Position numbers and translations under genes: made by a program | Part shown: positions 8,942 through 17,709 of the stretch, in pieces | Layout: each line of letters begins with the position of its first letter | Numbering within the stretch: the stretch's first letter is position 1 | NCBI GenBank assembly: GCA_002439755.1 | Contig: DJPH01000047.1 | Coordinates: 1-64,000, forward strand | DNA: 64,000 bases | Reading direction: 5' to 3' | Source: Prevotellaceae bacterium UBA6417 | GTDB lineage: Bacteria; Bacteroidota; Bacteroidia; Bacteroidales; Bacteroidaceae | The notes under the pieces: model-generated | Seen by the model: only the letters and a program-made list of their open reading frames with translations | Told to the model about the DNA's origin: nothing | Database searches by the model: none

Positions 8942-9046
8942 AAACGCTTCATATCGGGAACAAATTGCAGCCTTGGCTTTTGAAAAGAAAGCCTTTTCGT
9001 CGAGAATCGCAGCCTTGCCCGTATTACAGCGAAAATGCGGCTTGAA
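8942..9046. repeat. Degenerate 21-bp-period tandem repeat (copy 1)
   Basis: Five consecutive 21-bp blocks starting at 8942, 8963, 8984, 9005 and 9026 align with each other. The second and fourth are closest: both start AAT-GCAGCCTT (AATTGCAGCCTT and AATCGCAGCCTT), and the third has AAAGCCTTTT in the same phase. The gap from 8907 to 9227 holds no gene: besides this repeat it contains the two divergent promoters. The same family of repeats appears after the gyrA-TPR and leu operons. Confidence 0.5.
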
Positions 9047-9186
9047 GCGATCGGATGACGCAATTTTGTAGGGTATGGTTTGAAATATCGTTGATGTCCC
9101 TCGTTTTTGATGATTCTCGGGTAAAAGGAACTCTTTTTCATTGAAAAAAATATGGCAGGAAATGAGTGCAAATAGCAAAAAATGGG

Positions 9187-9194
9187 TATTTTTG
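9187..9194 (+). promoter_or_regulatory. Putative -7 box for the NifU-like/GGGtGRT pair
   Basis: TATTTTTG matches the Bacteroidetes -7 consensus and lies 33 bp before the start codon at 9228. A purine-rich AAAGGAT sits just upstream of the start. No clear -33 element. Confidence 0.5.
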
Positions 9195-9227
9195 CATGAG
9201 GTAATATCAATCTAAAATTTAAAGGAT

Positions 9228-9929
9228 ATGGTTTATACAAAGGAAGTTGAAAATATGTGTTGTGTGGCCAAAGGCCCCAACCACGGTCCGGCTCCCATTC
9301 CCGAAGAGGGCAAATGGATTCAAGCCAAGGAAATAAAGGATATCTCCGGCCTGACTCATGGTGTGGGATGGTGTGCTCCCCAGCAAGGCGCATGTAAGCT
9401 GACGCTGAACATAAAAGACGGTATCATACAGGAATGCCTCATAGAAACAATCGGTTGCTCGGGAATGACTCATTCAGCGGCTATGGCCAGCGAAATATTG
9501 CCTGGAAAGACGATACTTGAAGCATTGAACACCGACCTTGTCTGTGATGCCATTAACACAGCCATGCGTGAGCTGTTCCTTCAAATAGTTTACGGTCGTT
9601 CCCAGAGCGCTTTCTCTGAAGGCGGCTTGGCCATCGGTGCCGGATTGGAAGACCTCGGAAAAGGCCTTATCAGCCAGTCGGGAACACTTTATGGTACAAA
9701 GGTAAAAGGAACACGCTACCTTCAACTTACAGAAGGCTACATCACCAAAATGTTCCTTGACAAGGACGACCAGGTATGCGGCTACGAATTTGTTCATATG
9801 GGCAAGTTCATGGATGCCATTAAGAAAGGCGTTCCCGCTGATGAGGCTCTGAAGAGCGTGACCGGCACATACGGCCGCACAAAGGCCGAAGACGGCGCAG
9901 TTAAATCCATAGATCCACGTAAAGAATAA
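9228..9929 (+). CDS. NifU-like iron-sulfur scaffold protein
   Basis: A 233-residue cytoplasmic protein whose centre resembles the NifU/IscU N-terminal scaffold fold: LTLNIKDGIIQECLIETIGCSGMTHSAA puts a conserved cysteine in a GCSGMTHS turn, and C47-C48-type pairs occur earlier (MCCVAKG, GWCAPQQGAC). Several cysteines could bind an Fe-S cluster. Family members in Bacteroidales and Firmicutes are annotated as iron-sulfur assembly scaffold proteins and are found beside the GGGtGRT protein, as here (13 bp away). No SufBCD, IscS or NifS gene is adjacent, so this may be a dedicated partner of the GGGtGRT protein and not the general machinery. Confidence 0.7.
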   Translation: MVYTKEVENMCCVAKGPNHGPAPIPEEGKWIQAKEIKDISGLTHGVGWCAPQQGACKLTLNIKDGIIQECLIETIGCSGMTHSAAMASEILPGKTILEALNTDLVCDAINTAMRELFLQIVYGRSQSAFSEGGLAIGAGLEDLGKGLISQSGTLYGTKVKGTRYLQLTEGYITKMFLDKDDQVCGYEFVHMGKFMDAIKKGVPADEALKSVTGTYGRTKAEDGAVKSIDPRKE

Positions 9930-9942
9930 GGAGGAACAGACC

Positions 9943-10962
9943 ATGATAAGAGAAGTGAAATTTGAAAGCCAGGAACGCCGTATCAAGCAGATACTCGCTG
10001 CACTCAACAAGCACGGCATCAAAGATATTGAAGAAGCCAATCAGATTTGCGAGAATGCAGGGCTCGATCCTTACAAGACCTGCGAAGAAACGCAGATGAT
10101 TTGTTTCGAAAATGCCAAATGGGCTTACGTCGTAGGCACAGCCATTGCCTTGAAAGAAAAGGCACCCAACGCAGTAGAAGCAGCCAAATATATAGGCGAA
10201 GGCCTGCAATCGTTTTGCATCCCCGGTTCAGTGGCAGATGACCGCAAGGTTGGTATAGGCCACGGTAATCTGGCAGCCCGCTTGCTGACCCCCGAAACAA
10301 AGTGCTTTGCCTTCCTTGCAGGGCATGAGAGCTTCGCAGCAGCCGAAGGTGCCATCAAGATTGCTCAAATGGCCAACAAATCGAGACCTGCCGACAAACC
10401 CCTGCGTTGTATCCTAAACGGATTGGGCAAAGACGCAGCCATGATTATCAGCCGTATCAACGGTTTTACTTATGTTCAGACTAAATTCGACTACTATACA
10501 AGCGAATTGAAGGTTGTCAAGACCATTCCTTACAGCAACGGCCCGCGTGCCGCTGTCAACTGCTATGGAGCCGATGACGTGCGCGAAGGCGTTGCCATCA
10601 TGTGGAAAGAAGACGTAGACGTGTCTATTACAGGTAACTCAACCAACCCGACCCGTTTCCAGCATCCCGTGGCCGGAACCTACAAGAAAGAGCGCATCCT
10701 TGCCGGGAAACCTTACTTCTCGGTAGCAAGCGGTGGTGGTACCGGACGTACGCTGCATCCCGACAACATGGCCGCAGGTCCTGCTTCATACGGCATGACA
10801 GATACCATGGGACGCATGCACAGTGACGCCCAGTTCGCCGGTTCTTCATCGGTTCCCGCACACGTTGAAATGATGGGCTTCCTCGGAATCGGCAACAACC
10901 CGATGGTAGGTTGCACTGTAGCCTGCGCTGTTAACGTAGACCTTGCTCTGAACAAGAAATAA
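9943..10962 (+). CDS. GGGtGRT protein
   Basis: A 339-residue cytoplasmic protein carrying the signature that names its family: SVASGGGTGRTLHPDNMAAG at about residues 263-282. Other conserved-looking stretches are GIGHGNLAARLL, FLAGHESFAAAEGA and the C-terminal GFLGIGNNPMVGCTVACAV. No enzymatic activity is established for the family to my knowledge. It is cotranscribed with the NifU-like gene (13 bp gap, GGAGG-like ribosome binding site at 9930) and followed by a strong terminator, so the two form a closed two-gene unit. Confidence 0.85.
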   Translation: MIREVKFESQERRIKQILAALNKHGIKDIEEANQICENAGLDPYKTCEETQMICFENAKWAYVVGTAIALKEKAPNAVEAAKYIGEGLQSFCIPGSVADDRKVGIGHGNLAARLLTPETKCFAFLAGHESFAAAEGAIKIAQMANKSRPADKPLRCILNGLGKDAAMIISRINGFTYVQTKFDYYTSELKVVKTIPYSNGPRAAVNCYGADDVREGVAIMWKEDVDVSITGNSTNPTRFQHPVAGTYKKERILAGKPYFSVASGGGTGRTLHPDNMAAGPASYGMTDTMGRMHSDAQFAGSSSVPAHVEMMGFLGIGNNPMVGCTVACAVNVDLALNKK

Positions 10963-10980
10963 ACCTGTACAATCCATACG

Positions 10981-11015
10981 AAAAGGCGAGACGTCGTAAC
11001 GATGCCTCGCCTTTT
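10981..11015. terminator. Bidirectional terminator between GGGtGRT gene and purU
   Basis: AAAAGGCGAG at 10981-10990 pairs exactly with CTCGCCTTTT at 11006-11015. The A-run on one side and the T-run on the other let it end transcription from both the plus-strand pair and the minus-strand purU side. Confidence 0.85.
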
Positions 11016-11035
11016 CTGTTATGGAATAAAGAATT

Positions 11036-11893
11036 TCAGTTGAATATCACCGTCTTGTTCTTATAGGTGAGGATCTTGTGCTCTATATGCTTTTGTACGG
11101 AATGCGACAGCACGATCTTTTCGAGGTCCTTGCCTTTGTTGACCAAATCTGAAACGGTGTCCTTGTGGGTTACACGCACCACATCCTGTTCGATGATGGG
11201 GCCTGCATCCAGTTCGGTGGTGACATAATGTCCGGTTGCACCGATGATTTTCACGCCTCGCTCGAAAGCGGCGTGATAGGGCTTCGCTCCGACAAAAGCC
11301 GGCAGGAACGAATGGTGGATGTTGATGATTCGTTGCGGATAGCTGCGTATCATGTTTTCACTAATGACCTGCATGTAACGTGCCAGCACGATAAAATTCA
11401 CTTTGTGAGCTTTGAGAAGCTCCATCTCTTTTTGCTCCTGCTCCGCCTTATTGTCCTTTGTAATAGGAAATACGTAGTAAGGTATGTCAAAGCGCTTGGC
11501 CACGATTTCCAGATCGGGATGATTGCTGATGATAAGCGGTATCTCAACGTCCCATTCACCGGCAGTGTAGCGCGCGAGCAGGTCGTAGAGGCAATGCGAC
11601 ATTTTAGATACGAATATGGCCATTCGCGGTTTCTGGTCGGAGAAATACAATTGGAAATCCATATGATACTTTTGGGCGTAGAGTGTAGAGAAAAAATCAT
11701 CAATCTTTTCTCGAGGGATGGAAAAACCGTTCAGTTCCCATTCTATGCGCATAAAAAAGATGTTTTCTACATGGTCGACATGTTGGTCAAGGTACACGAT
11801 ATTGCCTTTGTTGACCGTAATGAAATTGGTGACTTCGGCCAGAATCCCCGGTTGGTCGGGACAGTGGAGCAAAAGGATTGCCGTACTTTTCAT
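11036..11893 (-). CDS. purU: Formyltetrahydrofolate deformylase
   Basis: PurU hydrolyses 10-formyl-THF to formate and THF, balancing one-carbon pools. The 285-residue protein has the expected N-terminal ACT domain (about 1-85, LLHCPDQPGILAEVTNF) and a C-terminal formyltransferase-fold domain (about 90-285). The catalytic region is visible as NIHHSFLPAFVGAKPYH and GATGHYVTTELDAGPII, which include the conserved Asn, His and Asp. Length is normal for the family. It is followed on the minus strand by the shared terminator. The upstream dedA gene also points away, so purU probably has its own transcript. Confidence 0.95.
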   Translation of the reverse strand: MKSTAILLLHCPDQPGILAEVTNFITVNKGNIVYLDQHVDHVENIFFMRIEWELNGFSIPREKIDDFFSTLYAQKYHMDFQLYFSDQKPRMAIFVSKMSHCLYDLLARYTAGEWDVEIPLIISNHPDLEIVAKRFDIPYYVFPITKDNKAEQEQKEMELLKAHKVNFIVLARYMQVISENMIRSYPQRIINIHHSFLPAFVGAKPYHAAFERGVKIIGATGHYVTTELDAGPIIEQDVVRVTHKDTVSDLVNKGKDLEKIVLSHSVQKHIEHKILTYKNKTVIFN

Positions 11894-11959
11894 TCAGTTT
11901 CTTATTGGAGTTTTATGATTGCAAAATAATTTGTAGTTATATCTTATCGGAGCATGTAG

Positions 11960-12598
11960 TCAATGATTTTTCAATTTGGCCTTAGCTATTTCGATGACGG
12001 CCGGCATCATGGATAAGATGGCTACGGCCACGAGCAGAAGTTTGGCATTGTTCTTGACAAAAGGCAGGTCTCCGAAGAAGTAGCCGGCATAGCAAAATGT
12101 GGCAATCCACAGGGCTGCACCGATGATATTGTAGGTCATGAAGTGCCGGTAGTTCATTTTTCCCATCCCTGCAACGAATGGCGCGAAAGTGCGTATGATG
12201 GGCAGGAAGCGAGCTATGATAATGGTCTTTCCACCGTAGCGGTAGAAAAAATCATGAGTCTTTTCGAGGGTGGAAGGCTTGAAAAATCTGGAACGGGGAT
12301 TGCTGAACATTTTTTCACCGAAGTAACGACCGGTTACATAGTTGCATGAGTCGCCTGCCACGGCACCGATGAACAATAGCAATGATAGCGAATTGATTTC
12401 CATTGGTATGTTGGGCATGGCCGTAAGTGCTCCGGCAACAAACAGCAGGGAGTCTCCGGGTAGGAATGCCATGATGACCAGTCCGCTTTCGAAAAACACA
12501 ATCAAGAATAATATGGCATAAGTCCAAGTATGGTAGTTGCTGACAATGTCGATTAAGTATTGGTCAATGTTAATCAAGAAGTCGGTCAAGGATTCCAT
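11960..12598 (-). CDS. DedA-family membrane protein
   Basis: A 212-residue polytopic inner-membrane protein. It has the DedA hallmark segments FFESGLVIMAFLPGDSLLFVAGAL, GDSCNYVTGRYFG, the FFYRYGGKTIIIARFLPIIRTFAPFVAGMGKM loop and a Gly-rich end. DedA proteins are proposed half-transporters or lipid scramblases for undecaprenyl phosphate or phospholipids and support proton-motive-force homeostasis; which of these applies here cannot be told. It has its own -7 box and diverges from gmd. Confidence 0.85.
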   Translation of the reverse strand: MESLTDFLINIDQYLIDIVSNYHTWTYAILFLIVFFESGLVIMAFLPGDSLLFVAGALTAMPNIPMEINSLSLLLFIGAVAGDSCNYVTGRYFGEKMFSNPRSRFFKPSTLEKTHDFFYRYGGKTIIIARFLPIIRTFAPFVAGMGKMNYRHFMTYNIIGAALWIATFCYAGYFFGDLPFVKNNAKLLLVAVAILSMMPAVIEIAKAKLKNH

Positions 12599-12634
12599 TG
12601 TGCCTGGTAGTTTTGTGGGTGTTTATTTCAAAAA

Positions 12635-12642
12635 CAAAGGTA
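12635..12642 (-). promoter_or_regulatory. Putative -7 box for dedA
   Basis: TACCTTTG on the minus strand, 36 bp before the dedA start codon at 12598. A matching -33 element is not evident. It sits back to back with the gmd promoter. Confidence 0.5.
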
Positions 12643-12685
12643 CGATTTTTTTTGCAGTAACGGGGGCGTTCCGTTGTTTTTGCAT

Positions 12686-12693
12686 TATCTTTG
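12686..12693 (+). promoter_or_regulatory. Putative -7 box for gmd-fcl
   Basis: TATCTTTG fits the Bacteroidetes -7 consensus exactly and lies 31 bp before the gmd ATG. The -33 position is less clear. Confidence 0.55.
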
Positions 12694-12724
12694 CACAGAA
12701 TAAGTTGGAAATCTATTGGCAAAA

Positions 12725-13807
12725 ATGAAAAAAGTTGCGCTTATAACCGGCATTACCGGACAAGACGGCTCGTATTTGGCCGAACTGCTTATCGAAAAAG
12801 GATATGAAGTGCATGGCATCATGCGACGCAGCTCGTCTTTCAATACGGGAAGAATAGAACATTTATACCTGAACGAATGGGTTCGCGACATGAAACGCAG
12901 CCGTTCGGTCAACCTGCATTATGGCGATATGACAGATTCGAGCTCATTGATAAGAGTACTGCAGATGGTAAAGCCCGACGAGGTCTACAATCTGGCCGCT
13001 CAGAGCCATGTAAAAGTCAGTTTTGATGTTCCCGAATATACAGCAGACACGGTTGCAACGGGAACCTTGCGCCTTTTGGAAGCCGTGCGCATACTGGGTA
13101 TGGAAAAGCATGCCCGCATATATCAGGCATCGACGAGCGAATTGTTCGGGCTGGTACAGGAAGTTCCGCAGAGTGAAACCACACCGTTTTACCCACGCTC
13201 TCCCTATGCGGTTGCAAAGCAATATGGCTATTGGATTGTAAAGAATTATCGTGAAGCTTATGGTATGTTTGCTGTCAATGGCATATTGTTTAACCACGAG
13301 AGCGAACGTCGCGGCGAGACCTTCGTGACCCGTAAAATTACGCTTGCGGCTGCACGGATAGCCCAAGGAGTGCAGGATAAACTGTATCTTGGAAACCTCA
13401 GTAGCCGGCGCGACTGGGGCTACGCCAAGGATTATGTGGAATGCATGTGGCTCATGTTGCAATATGAACGTCCCGAAGATTTTGTGATAGCGACAGGAGA
13501 AATGCACACAGTGAGAGAATTCTGCAGCTTGGCTTTTCATGAAGCCGGTATAGAACTCGATTGGCGCGGAACAGGCGTTGAAGAACAAGGTATTGATGTT
13601 GCAACCGGACGTGTTCTTGTTGAAGTGGAACCGAAATACTTCCGCCCGACAGAAGTGGAGCAGCTGATGGGAAACCCGCGGAAAGCACGCGAGCTGCTCG
13701 GGTGGAATCCACGCAAGACATCGTTTCATGAGCTCGTGAGAATCATGGTAGAGCACGATATGAAAGAAGTAAGAAAGCACGTTGCGGCCAGCAATGTTGA
13801 CAAGTAA
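12725..13807 (+). CDS. gmd: GDP-mannose 4,6-dehydratase
   Basis: First step of GDP-L-fucose synthesis: converts GDP-D-mannose to GDP-4-keto-6-deoxymannose in the cytoplasm. This is an extended short-chain dehydrogenase of 360 residues. The NAD(P) motif is [12 protein letters not shown] near the N-terminus. STSELFG gives the catalytic Ser/Thr-Glu, and [10 protein letters not shown] gives the Tyr-x-x-x-Lys pair. [17 protein letters not shown] is the family's substrate and NADP loop. I start at the ATG at 12725; a TTG three codons earlier is less likely. The next gene, 23 bp downstream, does the following steps. Confidence 0.97.
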   Translation: MKKVALITGITGQDGSYLAELLIEKGYEVHGIMRRSSSFNTGRIEHLYLNEWVRDMKRSRSVNLHYGDMTDSSSLIRVLQMVKPDEVYNLAAQSHVKVSFDVPEYTADTVATGTLRLLEAVRILGMEKHARIYQASTSELFGLVQEVPQSETTPFYPRSPYAVAKQYGYWIVKNYREAYGMFAVNGILFNHESERRGETFVTRKITLAAARIAQGVQDKLYLGNLSSRRDWGYAKDYVECMWLMLQYERPEDFVIATGEMHTVREFCSLAFHEAGIELDWRGTGVEEQGIDVATGRVLVEVEPKYFRPTEVEQLMGNPRKARELLGWNPRKTSFHELVRIMVEHDMKEVRKHVAASNVDK

Positions 13808-13830
13808 GCAACCAAAGAAAACAATCAGAA

Positions 13831-14928
13831 ATGGAAAAAGATTCAAAGGTGTTTGTGGCCGGTCATCGTGGGCTCGTAGGGTCGGCCATTCTCAATAATC
13901 TGAAGCAGAAAGGCTATACTAATTTTGTATTGCGCACGCATGGCGAACTTGATTTGACCAATCAGGCCCGTGTTACAGACTTCTTCGAAAAAGAACGGCC
14001 GGAGTATGTTTTTCTTGCCGCTGCTTATGTTGGAGGGATTATGGCAAACAGCATCTATCGTGCAGATTTCATTTGGCGCAATTTGCAGATAGAATGCAAC
14101 GTCATACAAAACGCCTGGCGTTTCGGAGTGAAAAAATTGTGTTTCCTTGGCAGTACCTGCATCTACCCTCGCGAAGCTCCACAGCCAATGGCCGAGGACT
14201 GTTTGCTCACTTCTGCATTGGAATATACCAATGAGCCTTATGCATTGTCAAAGATAGCCGGGCTGAAGATGTGCGAAAGCTTCAATCTGCAATATGGAAC
14301 GAATTTCATAGCCGTGATGCCGACCAATCTTTACGGGCCAAACGACAATTTTGATCTGACGACAAGCCACGTGCTTCCGGCTTTGATTCGCAAATGCCAT
14401 CTGGGGCGTTGCCTGATGGCCGATGATTGGGAAGCTTTGCGCCGTGACCTGAACAGGTATCCTCTGGAAGGTGTGGACGGAAAAGCCGGAAAAGACGAAA
14501 TTCTTAAAGTGCTATATAAATATGGTATCAGTCGTGACGGCGGAGAAACACATATTGAAATCTGGGGTACAGGAAAGCCGCTGCGAGAATTTCTTTGGAG
14601 CGAGGATATGGCAGATGCCTGTGTCTATCTGATGGAAAATGTGGATTTTTCAGATTTGCATCCAAAAGATTGCAAGGAAATAAGGAACTGCCACATTAAT
14701 ATAGGCACGGGAAAAGAATTGAGCATAAAAGAATTGGTAGATAAAATAAAGAAAATCGTAGATTTCGGAGGCAATATAGTTTGGAATGCTTCCAAACCCG
14801 ATGGGACGCTGCGGAAATTGACAGATCCTTCCAAGCTGCACAGGTTGGGATGGCATCATAAAGTCGAGCTCGAAGACGGAATTGCCCGTTTGTATGATTG
14901 GTATCTGAACCACAAGAGTGAGCGTTGA
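13831..14928 (+). CDS. fcl: GDP-L-fucose synthase
   Basis: Epimerase-reductase that turns the Gmd product into GDP-L-fucose, the donor for fucosylated capsule, lipopolysaccharide and glycoproteins. At 365 residues it is longer than the E. coli enzyme (321) because of an insertion at about residues 200-240 (DWEALRRDLNRYPLEG and following), which is common in Bacteroidetes homologues as far as I recall. The NADP motif is GHRGLVGSAI. GSTCIYP carries the catalytic Cys/Ser region and YALSKIAGLKMCE the Tyr-x-x-x-Lys. It forms an operon with gmd. Confidence 0.95.
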   Translation: MEKDSKVFVAGHRGLVGSAILNNLKQKGYTNFVLRTHGELDLTNQARVTDFFEKERPEYVFLAAAYVGGIMANSIYRADFIWRNLQIECNVIQNAWRFGVKKLCFLGSTCIYPREAPQPMAEDCLLTSALEYTNEPYALSKIAGLKMCESFNLQYGTNFIAVMPTNLYGPNDNFDLTTSHVLPALIRKCHLGRCLMADDWEALRRDLNRYPLEGVDGKAGKDEILKVLYKYGISRDGGETHIEIWGTGKPLREFLWSEDMADACVYLMENVDFSDLHPKDCKEIRNCHINIGTGKELSIKELVDKIKKIVDFGGNIVWNASKPDGTLRKLTDPSKLHRLGWHHKVELEDGIARLYDWYLNHKSER

Positions 14929-14933
14929 GTGTC

Positions 14934-15064
14934 GAGAATGCATTTTTCCTTTGACGTGAGGGCTCTTTCGCATTGTCTGAAATAATGTCGATAACGATAG
15001 CAAAGCCGCAGAAATCGCGCGAAAAGGCCTTTTTGAGCGATGCTGTCTAAAAGAAAAAGCTTCG
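14934..15064. repeat. Possible 21/22-bp-period degenerate repeat (copy 2, weak)
   Basis: The gap between fcl and gyrA contains blocks that echo the repeat at 8942-9046: TCGAGAATGCATTTTTCC near 14933 resembles TCGAGAATCGCAGCCTTGCC near 9001, and GAAAAGGCCTTTTTGAGCGA near 15021 resembles GAAAAGAAAGCCTTTTCGTC near 8983. Spacing between the GCC cores is 21-22 bp. Weaker than the other copies. Confidence 0.3.
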
Positions 15065-15092
15065 CTGACACTCTCATTTCAGAAAAAAATTA

Positions 15093-15100
15093 TACTTTTG
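15093..15100 (+). promoter_or_regulatory. Putative -7 box for gyrA
   Basis: TACTTTTG, 20 bp before the gyrA ATG, fits the -7 consensus. No good -33 element at the expected distance. Confidence 0.5.
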
Positions 15101-15119
15101 GGGTGCTAAAACAAAATAT

Positions 15120-17705
15120 ATGGCATTAGAAGATAGAATCATAAAAGTGAATCTGGAAGAAGAAATGAAGACTTCCTATATTGACTATTCCATGTCAGTA
15201 ATAGTGGCACGTGCTCTTCCGGATGTCCGCGACGGTTTCAAACCTGTACATCGCCGAATACTTTACGGCATGATGGGACTTGGCAATACCCATGACAAAC
15301 CCTATAAAAAATCGGCTCGTATTGTCGGTGAGGTGCTTGGTAAATATCATCCCCATGGCGATTCGTCTGTATATGGCGCACTGGTGCGCTTGGCACAGAA
15401 TTGGGCGATGCGCTATACTTTGGTTGACGGCCAGGGAAACTTCGGTAGCGTAGACGGTGACTCAGCGGCCGCTATGCGTTATACAGAGGCCAGACTCACC
15501 CCCTTAGGCGAGGCAATGATGCAAGACCTTGATAAGGAAACCGTCGATATGGTTAATAATTTCGATGATACCTTGCAAGAGCCGACGGTGATGCCGACCC
15601 GCATCCCCAATCTGCTTGTTAACGGTGCAAGTGGTATTGCCGTTGGTATGGCTACGAACATACCTACGCATAATTTGGGCGAAGTCATCGATGCTTCCGT
15701 TGCTTATATTGACAATCCCGAAATAGATGTAAATGGTCTGATGCAATATGTGCCCGCTCCCGATTTCCCTACGGGCGGTTATATATATGGATTGCAAGGA
15801 GTCAAGGATGCGTACGAAACGGGTAAGGGACGCGTTGTTATGCGTGCGAAGGCAGAGATAGAGGAAGGGCCGACACATAGTAGTATTGTGGTGACCGAAA
15901 TTCCTTATGGCGTAAACAAAGCAGAGCTCATCAAGTACATTGCGTCTCTTGTCAACGAAAAGAAAATCGTCGGCATCAGTAATATCAATGATGAGTCGGA
16001 TCGCGAAGGCATGCGCATTGTAATTGATGTAAAGCGTGATGCAAATGCCAACGTTGTGCTTAACAAACTGTTCAAAATGACAGCTCTGCAAAGCAACTTC
16101 GCAGTCAATTGCATTGCATTGGTGCACGGGCGCCCGCGTTTGCTGTCGTTAAAGGACTGCATTATGAACTTTGTGGAGCACCGCCACGATGTTGTTATTC
16201 GTCGCACGCGCTACGAAAAACGCAAAGCCGAGGAACGTGCTCATATATTGGAAGGGCTTATTATTGCAAGCGATAATATTGACGAGGTTGTGCAAATTAT
16301 AAAGAAGGCAAAGTCTCCTCAAGTTGCCATTTCAGGCCTGATGGAACGCTTTGGCCTTGATGAGATACAGGCGAGGGCTATTGTAGACATGCGTCTGCGT
16401 CAGCTTACAGGTCTGATGCAGGAAAATTTGCATGCCGAATATGATGAACTTGAGCGTAAGATTGCATATTACGAACAGATACTTGCCGATCCTGAGCTTT
16501 GCAAGAAAGTCATAAAGGATGAGCTTCTTGAAGTGAAGGCCAAGTGGGGCGATGCGCGTAAAAGCGAGATTGTACCCGGTGGGGGCGATGATTTTAATCC
16601 AGAGGACTTTTATGCTAACGATCCTGTTGTAATTACTCTCAGTCACCTCGGCTATATCAAGCGTACTCCTTTGAATGAGTTCCGTGCGCAAGGGCGTGGA
16701 GGTGTAGGCAGTAAGTTGAGCAGTACACGCGAAGAGGATTTTATTGAAAACATATACCCGGCGACGATGCACAATACAATGCTCTTTTTCACCAAGAAAG
16801 GACGTTGTTATTGGCTCAAGGTGTACGAAATACCCGAGGGAGCACGCAATTCGAAAGGGCGCGCTATCCAAAATGTGCTGAATCTTGAGAATGACGATGC
16901 TGTCAGTGTTTGCCTAAATATCCGTAAGCTCAATGATGCCGAGTTCTGCCATTCACATTACGTCGTATTCTGTACGAAACAGGGCATTGTCAAGAAGACT
17001 TGCCTCGAAGACTATTCGCGTCCGAGAGCAAACGGTGTGATTGCCATCAATATCAAGGAAGATGACGCTGTTATCGATGTGGTTCTCACCAATGGCGAAA
17101 ACGAATTGATACTTGCCAACCGCAGTGGCCGCGCTATCCGATTCAATGAAGACAAAATCCGCACAATGGGGCGCACCGCGACCGGCGTTAGGGGCATGAC
17201 GCTTGAAAATGAGAACGATGCTGTTGTCGGAATGGTGTGCGTATACAATCTTGAAAAGGACACTGTCCTTGTTTTGAGCGAAAAAGGCTATGGCAAGCGC
17301 AGTGCCGTTGAGGATTATCGCGTAACTAATCGTGGCGGAAAGGGTGTGAAGACACTTAACATCACCGAAAAGACCGGTCAATTGGTTGCCATCATTAATG
17401 CCATTGACGAGCGCGACCTTATGATCATCAACAAGAGCGGAACGGCCATTAGAACTCATATTTCGGACATTCGTGTGATGGGGCGCGCCACTCAGGGTGT
17501 AAAACTCATTGACATCAAGAAGCGTAACGACGAGATAAGCAGTATTTGCAGCGTTATATCTGAAAAAGAAGAGGAATCGGTTGCGGCCGGCAGCGAAGCC
17601 GATGCCGAAGGAATGCCTGTGCCGCAAGACAACGGCACAAGCGGCATTGCAGAAAGCAGTGTAGCAGGCAATGAAGACAATATAGACAACAACTCAAATC
17701 AATAA
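15120..17705 (+). CDS. gyrA: DNA gyrase subunit A
   Basis: Breakage-reunion subunit of gyrase, which supercoils DNA with GyrB. The 861-residue protein has the winged-helix and tower region (about 1-500) with the active tyrosine at residue 121 ([10 protein letters not shown]) and GyrA-type C-terminal beta-pinwheel blades (about 510-810). The GyrA box appears as [10 protein letters not shown], which separates it from ParC. The quinolone region reads [15 protein letters not shown]: Ser82 corresponds to E. coli Ser83, but the position of E. coli Asp87 is Gly86. The last ~45 residues are acidic and low-complexity. A TPR gene follows 4 bp after the stop. Confidence 0.97.
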   Translation: MALEDRIIKVNLEEEMKTSYIDYSMSVIVARALPDVRDGFKPVHRRILYGMMGLGNTHDKPYKKSARIVGEVLGKYHPHGDSSVYGALVRLAQNWAMRYTLVDGQGNFGSVDGDSAAAMRYTEARLTPLGEAMMQDLDKETVDMVNNFDDTLQEPTVMPTRIPNLLVNGASGIAVGMATNIPTHNLGEVIDASVAYIDNPEIDVNGLMQYVPAPDFPTGGYIYGLQGVKDAYETGKGRVVMRAKAEIEEGPTHSSIVVTEIPYGVNKAELIKYIASLVNEKKIVGISNINDESDREGMRIVIDVKRDANANVVLNKLFKMTALQSNFAVNCIALVHGRPRLLSLKDCIMNFVEHRHDVVIRRTRYEKRKAEERAHILEGLIIASDNIDEVVQIIKKAKSPQVAISGLMERFGLDEIQARAIVDMRLRQLTGLMQENLHAEYDELERKIAYYEQILADPELCKKVIKDELLEVKAKWGDARKSEIVPGGGDDFNPEDFYANDPVVITLSHLGYIKRTPLNEFRAQGRGGVGSKLSSTREEDFIENIYPATMHNTMLFFTKKGRCYWLKVYEIPEGARNSKGRAIQNVLNLENDDAVSVCLNIRKLNDAEFCHSHYVVFCTKQGIVKKTCLEDYSRPRANGVIAINIKEDDAVIDVVLTNGENELILANRSGRAIRFNEDKIRTMGRTATGVRGMTLENENDAVVGMVCVYNLEKDTVLVLSEKGYGKRSAVEDYRVTNRGGKGVKTLNITEKTGQLVAIINAIDERDLMIINKSGTAIRTHISDIRVMGRATQGVKLIDIKKRNDEISSICSVISEKEEESVAAGSEADAEGMPVPQDNGTSGIAESSVAGNEDNIDNNSNQ

Positions 17706-17709
17706 AGGT

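Noticed and set aside
7960..8960. Cobalamin riboswitch controlling metH
   Set aside because: metH is 12 bp behind smpB in an operon, and I find no B12-box-like sequence or room for the structure upstream.
15504..16127. Minus-strand frames inside gyrA, here and at 16953-17627
   Set aside because: Entirely within GyrA, which is complete and conserved; composition is that of an antisense frame.
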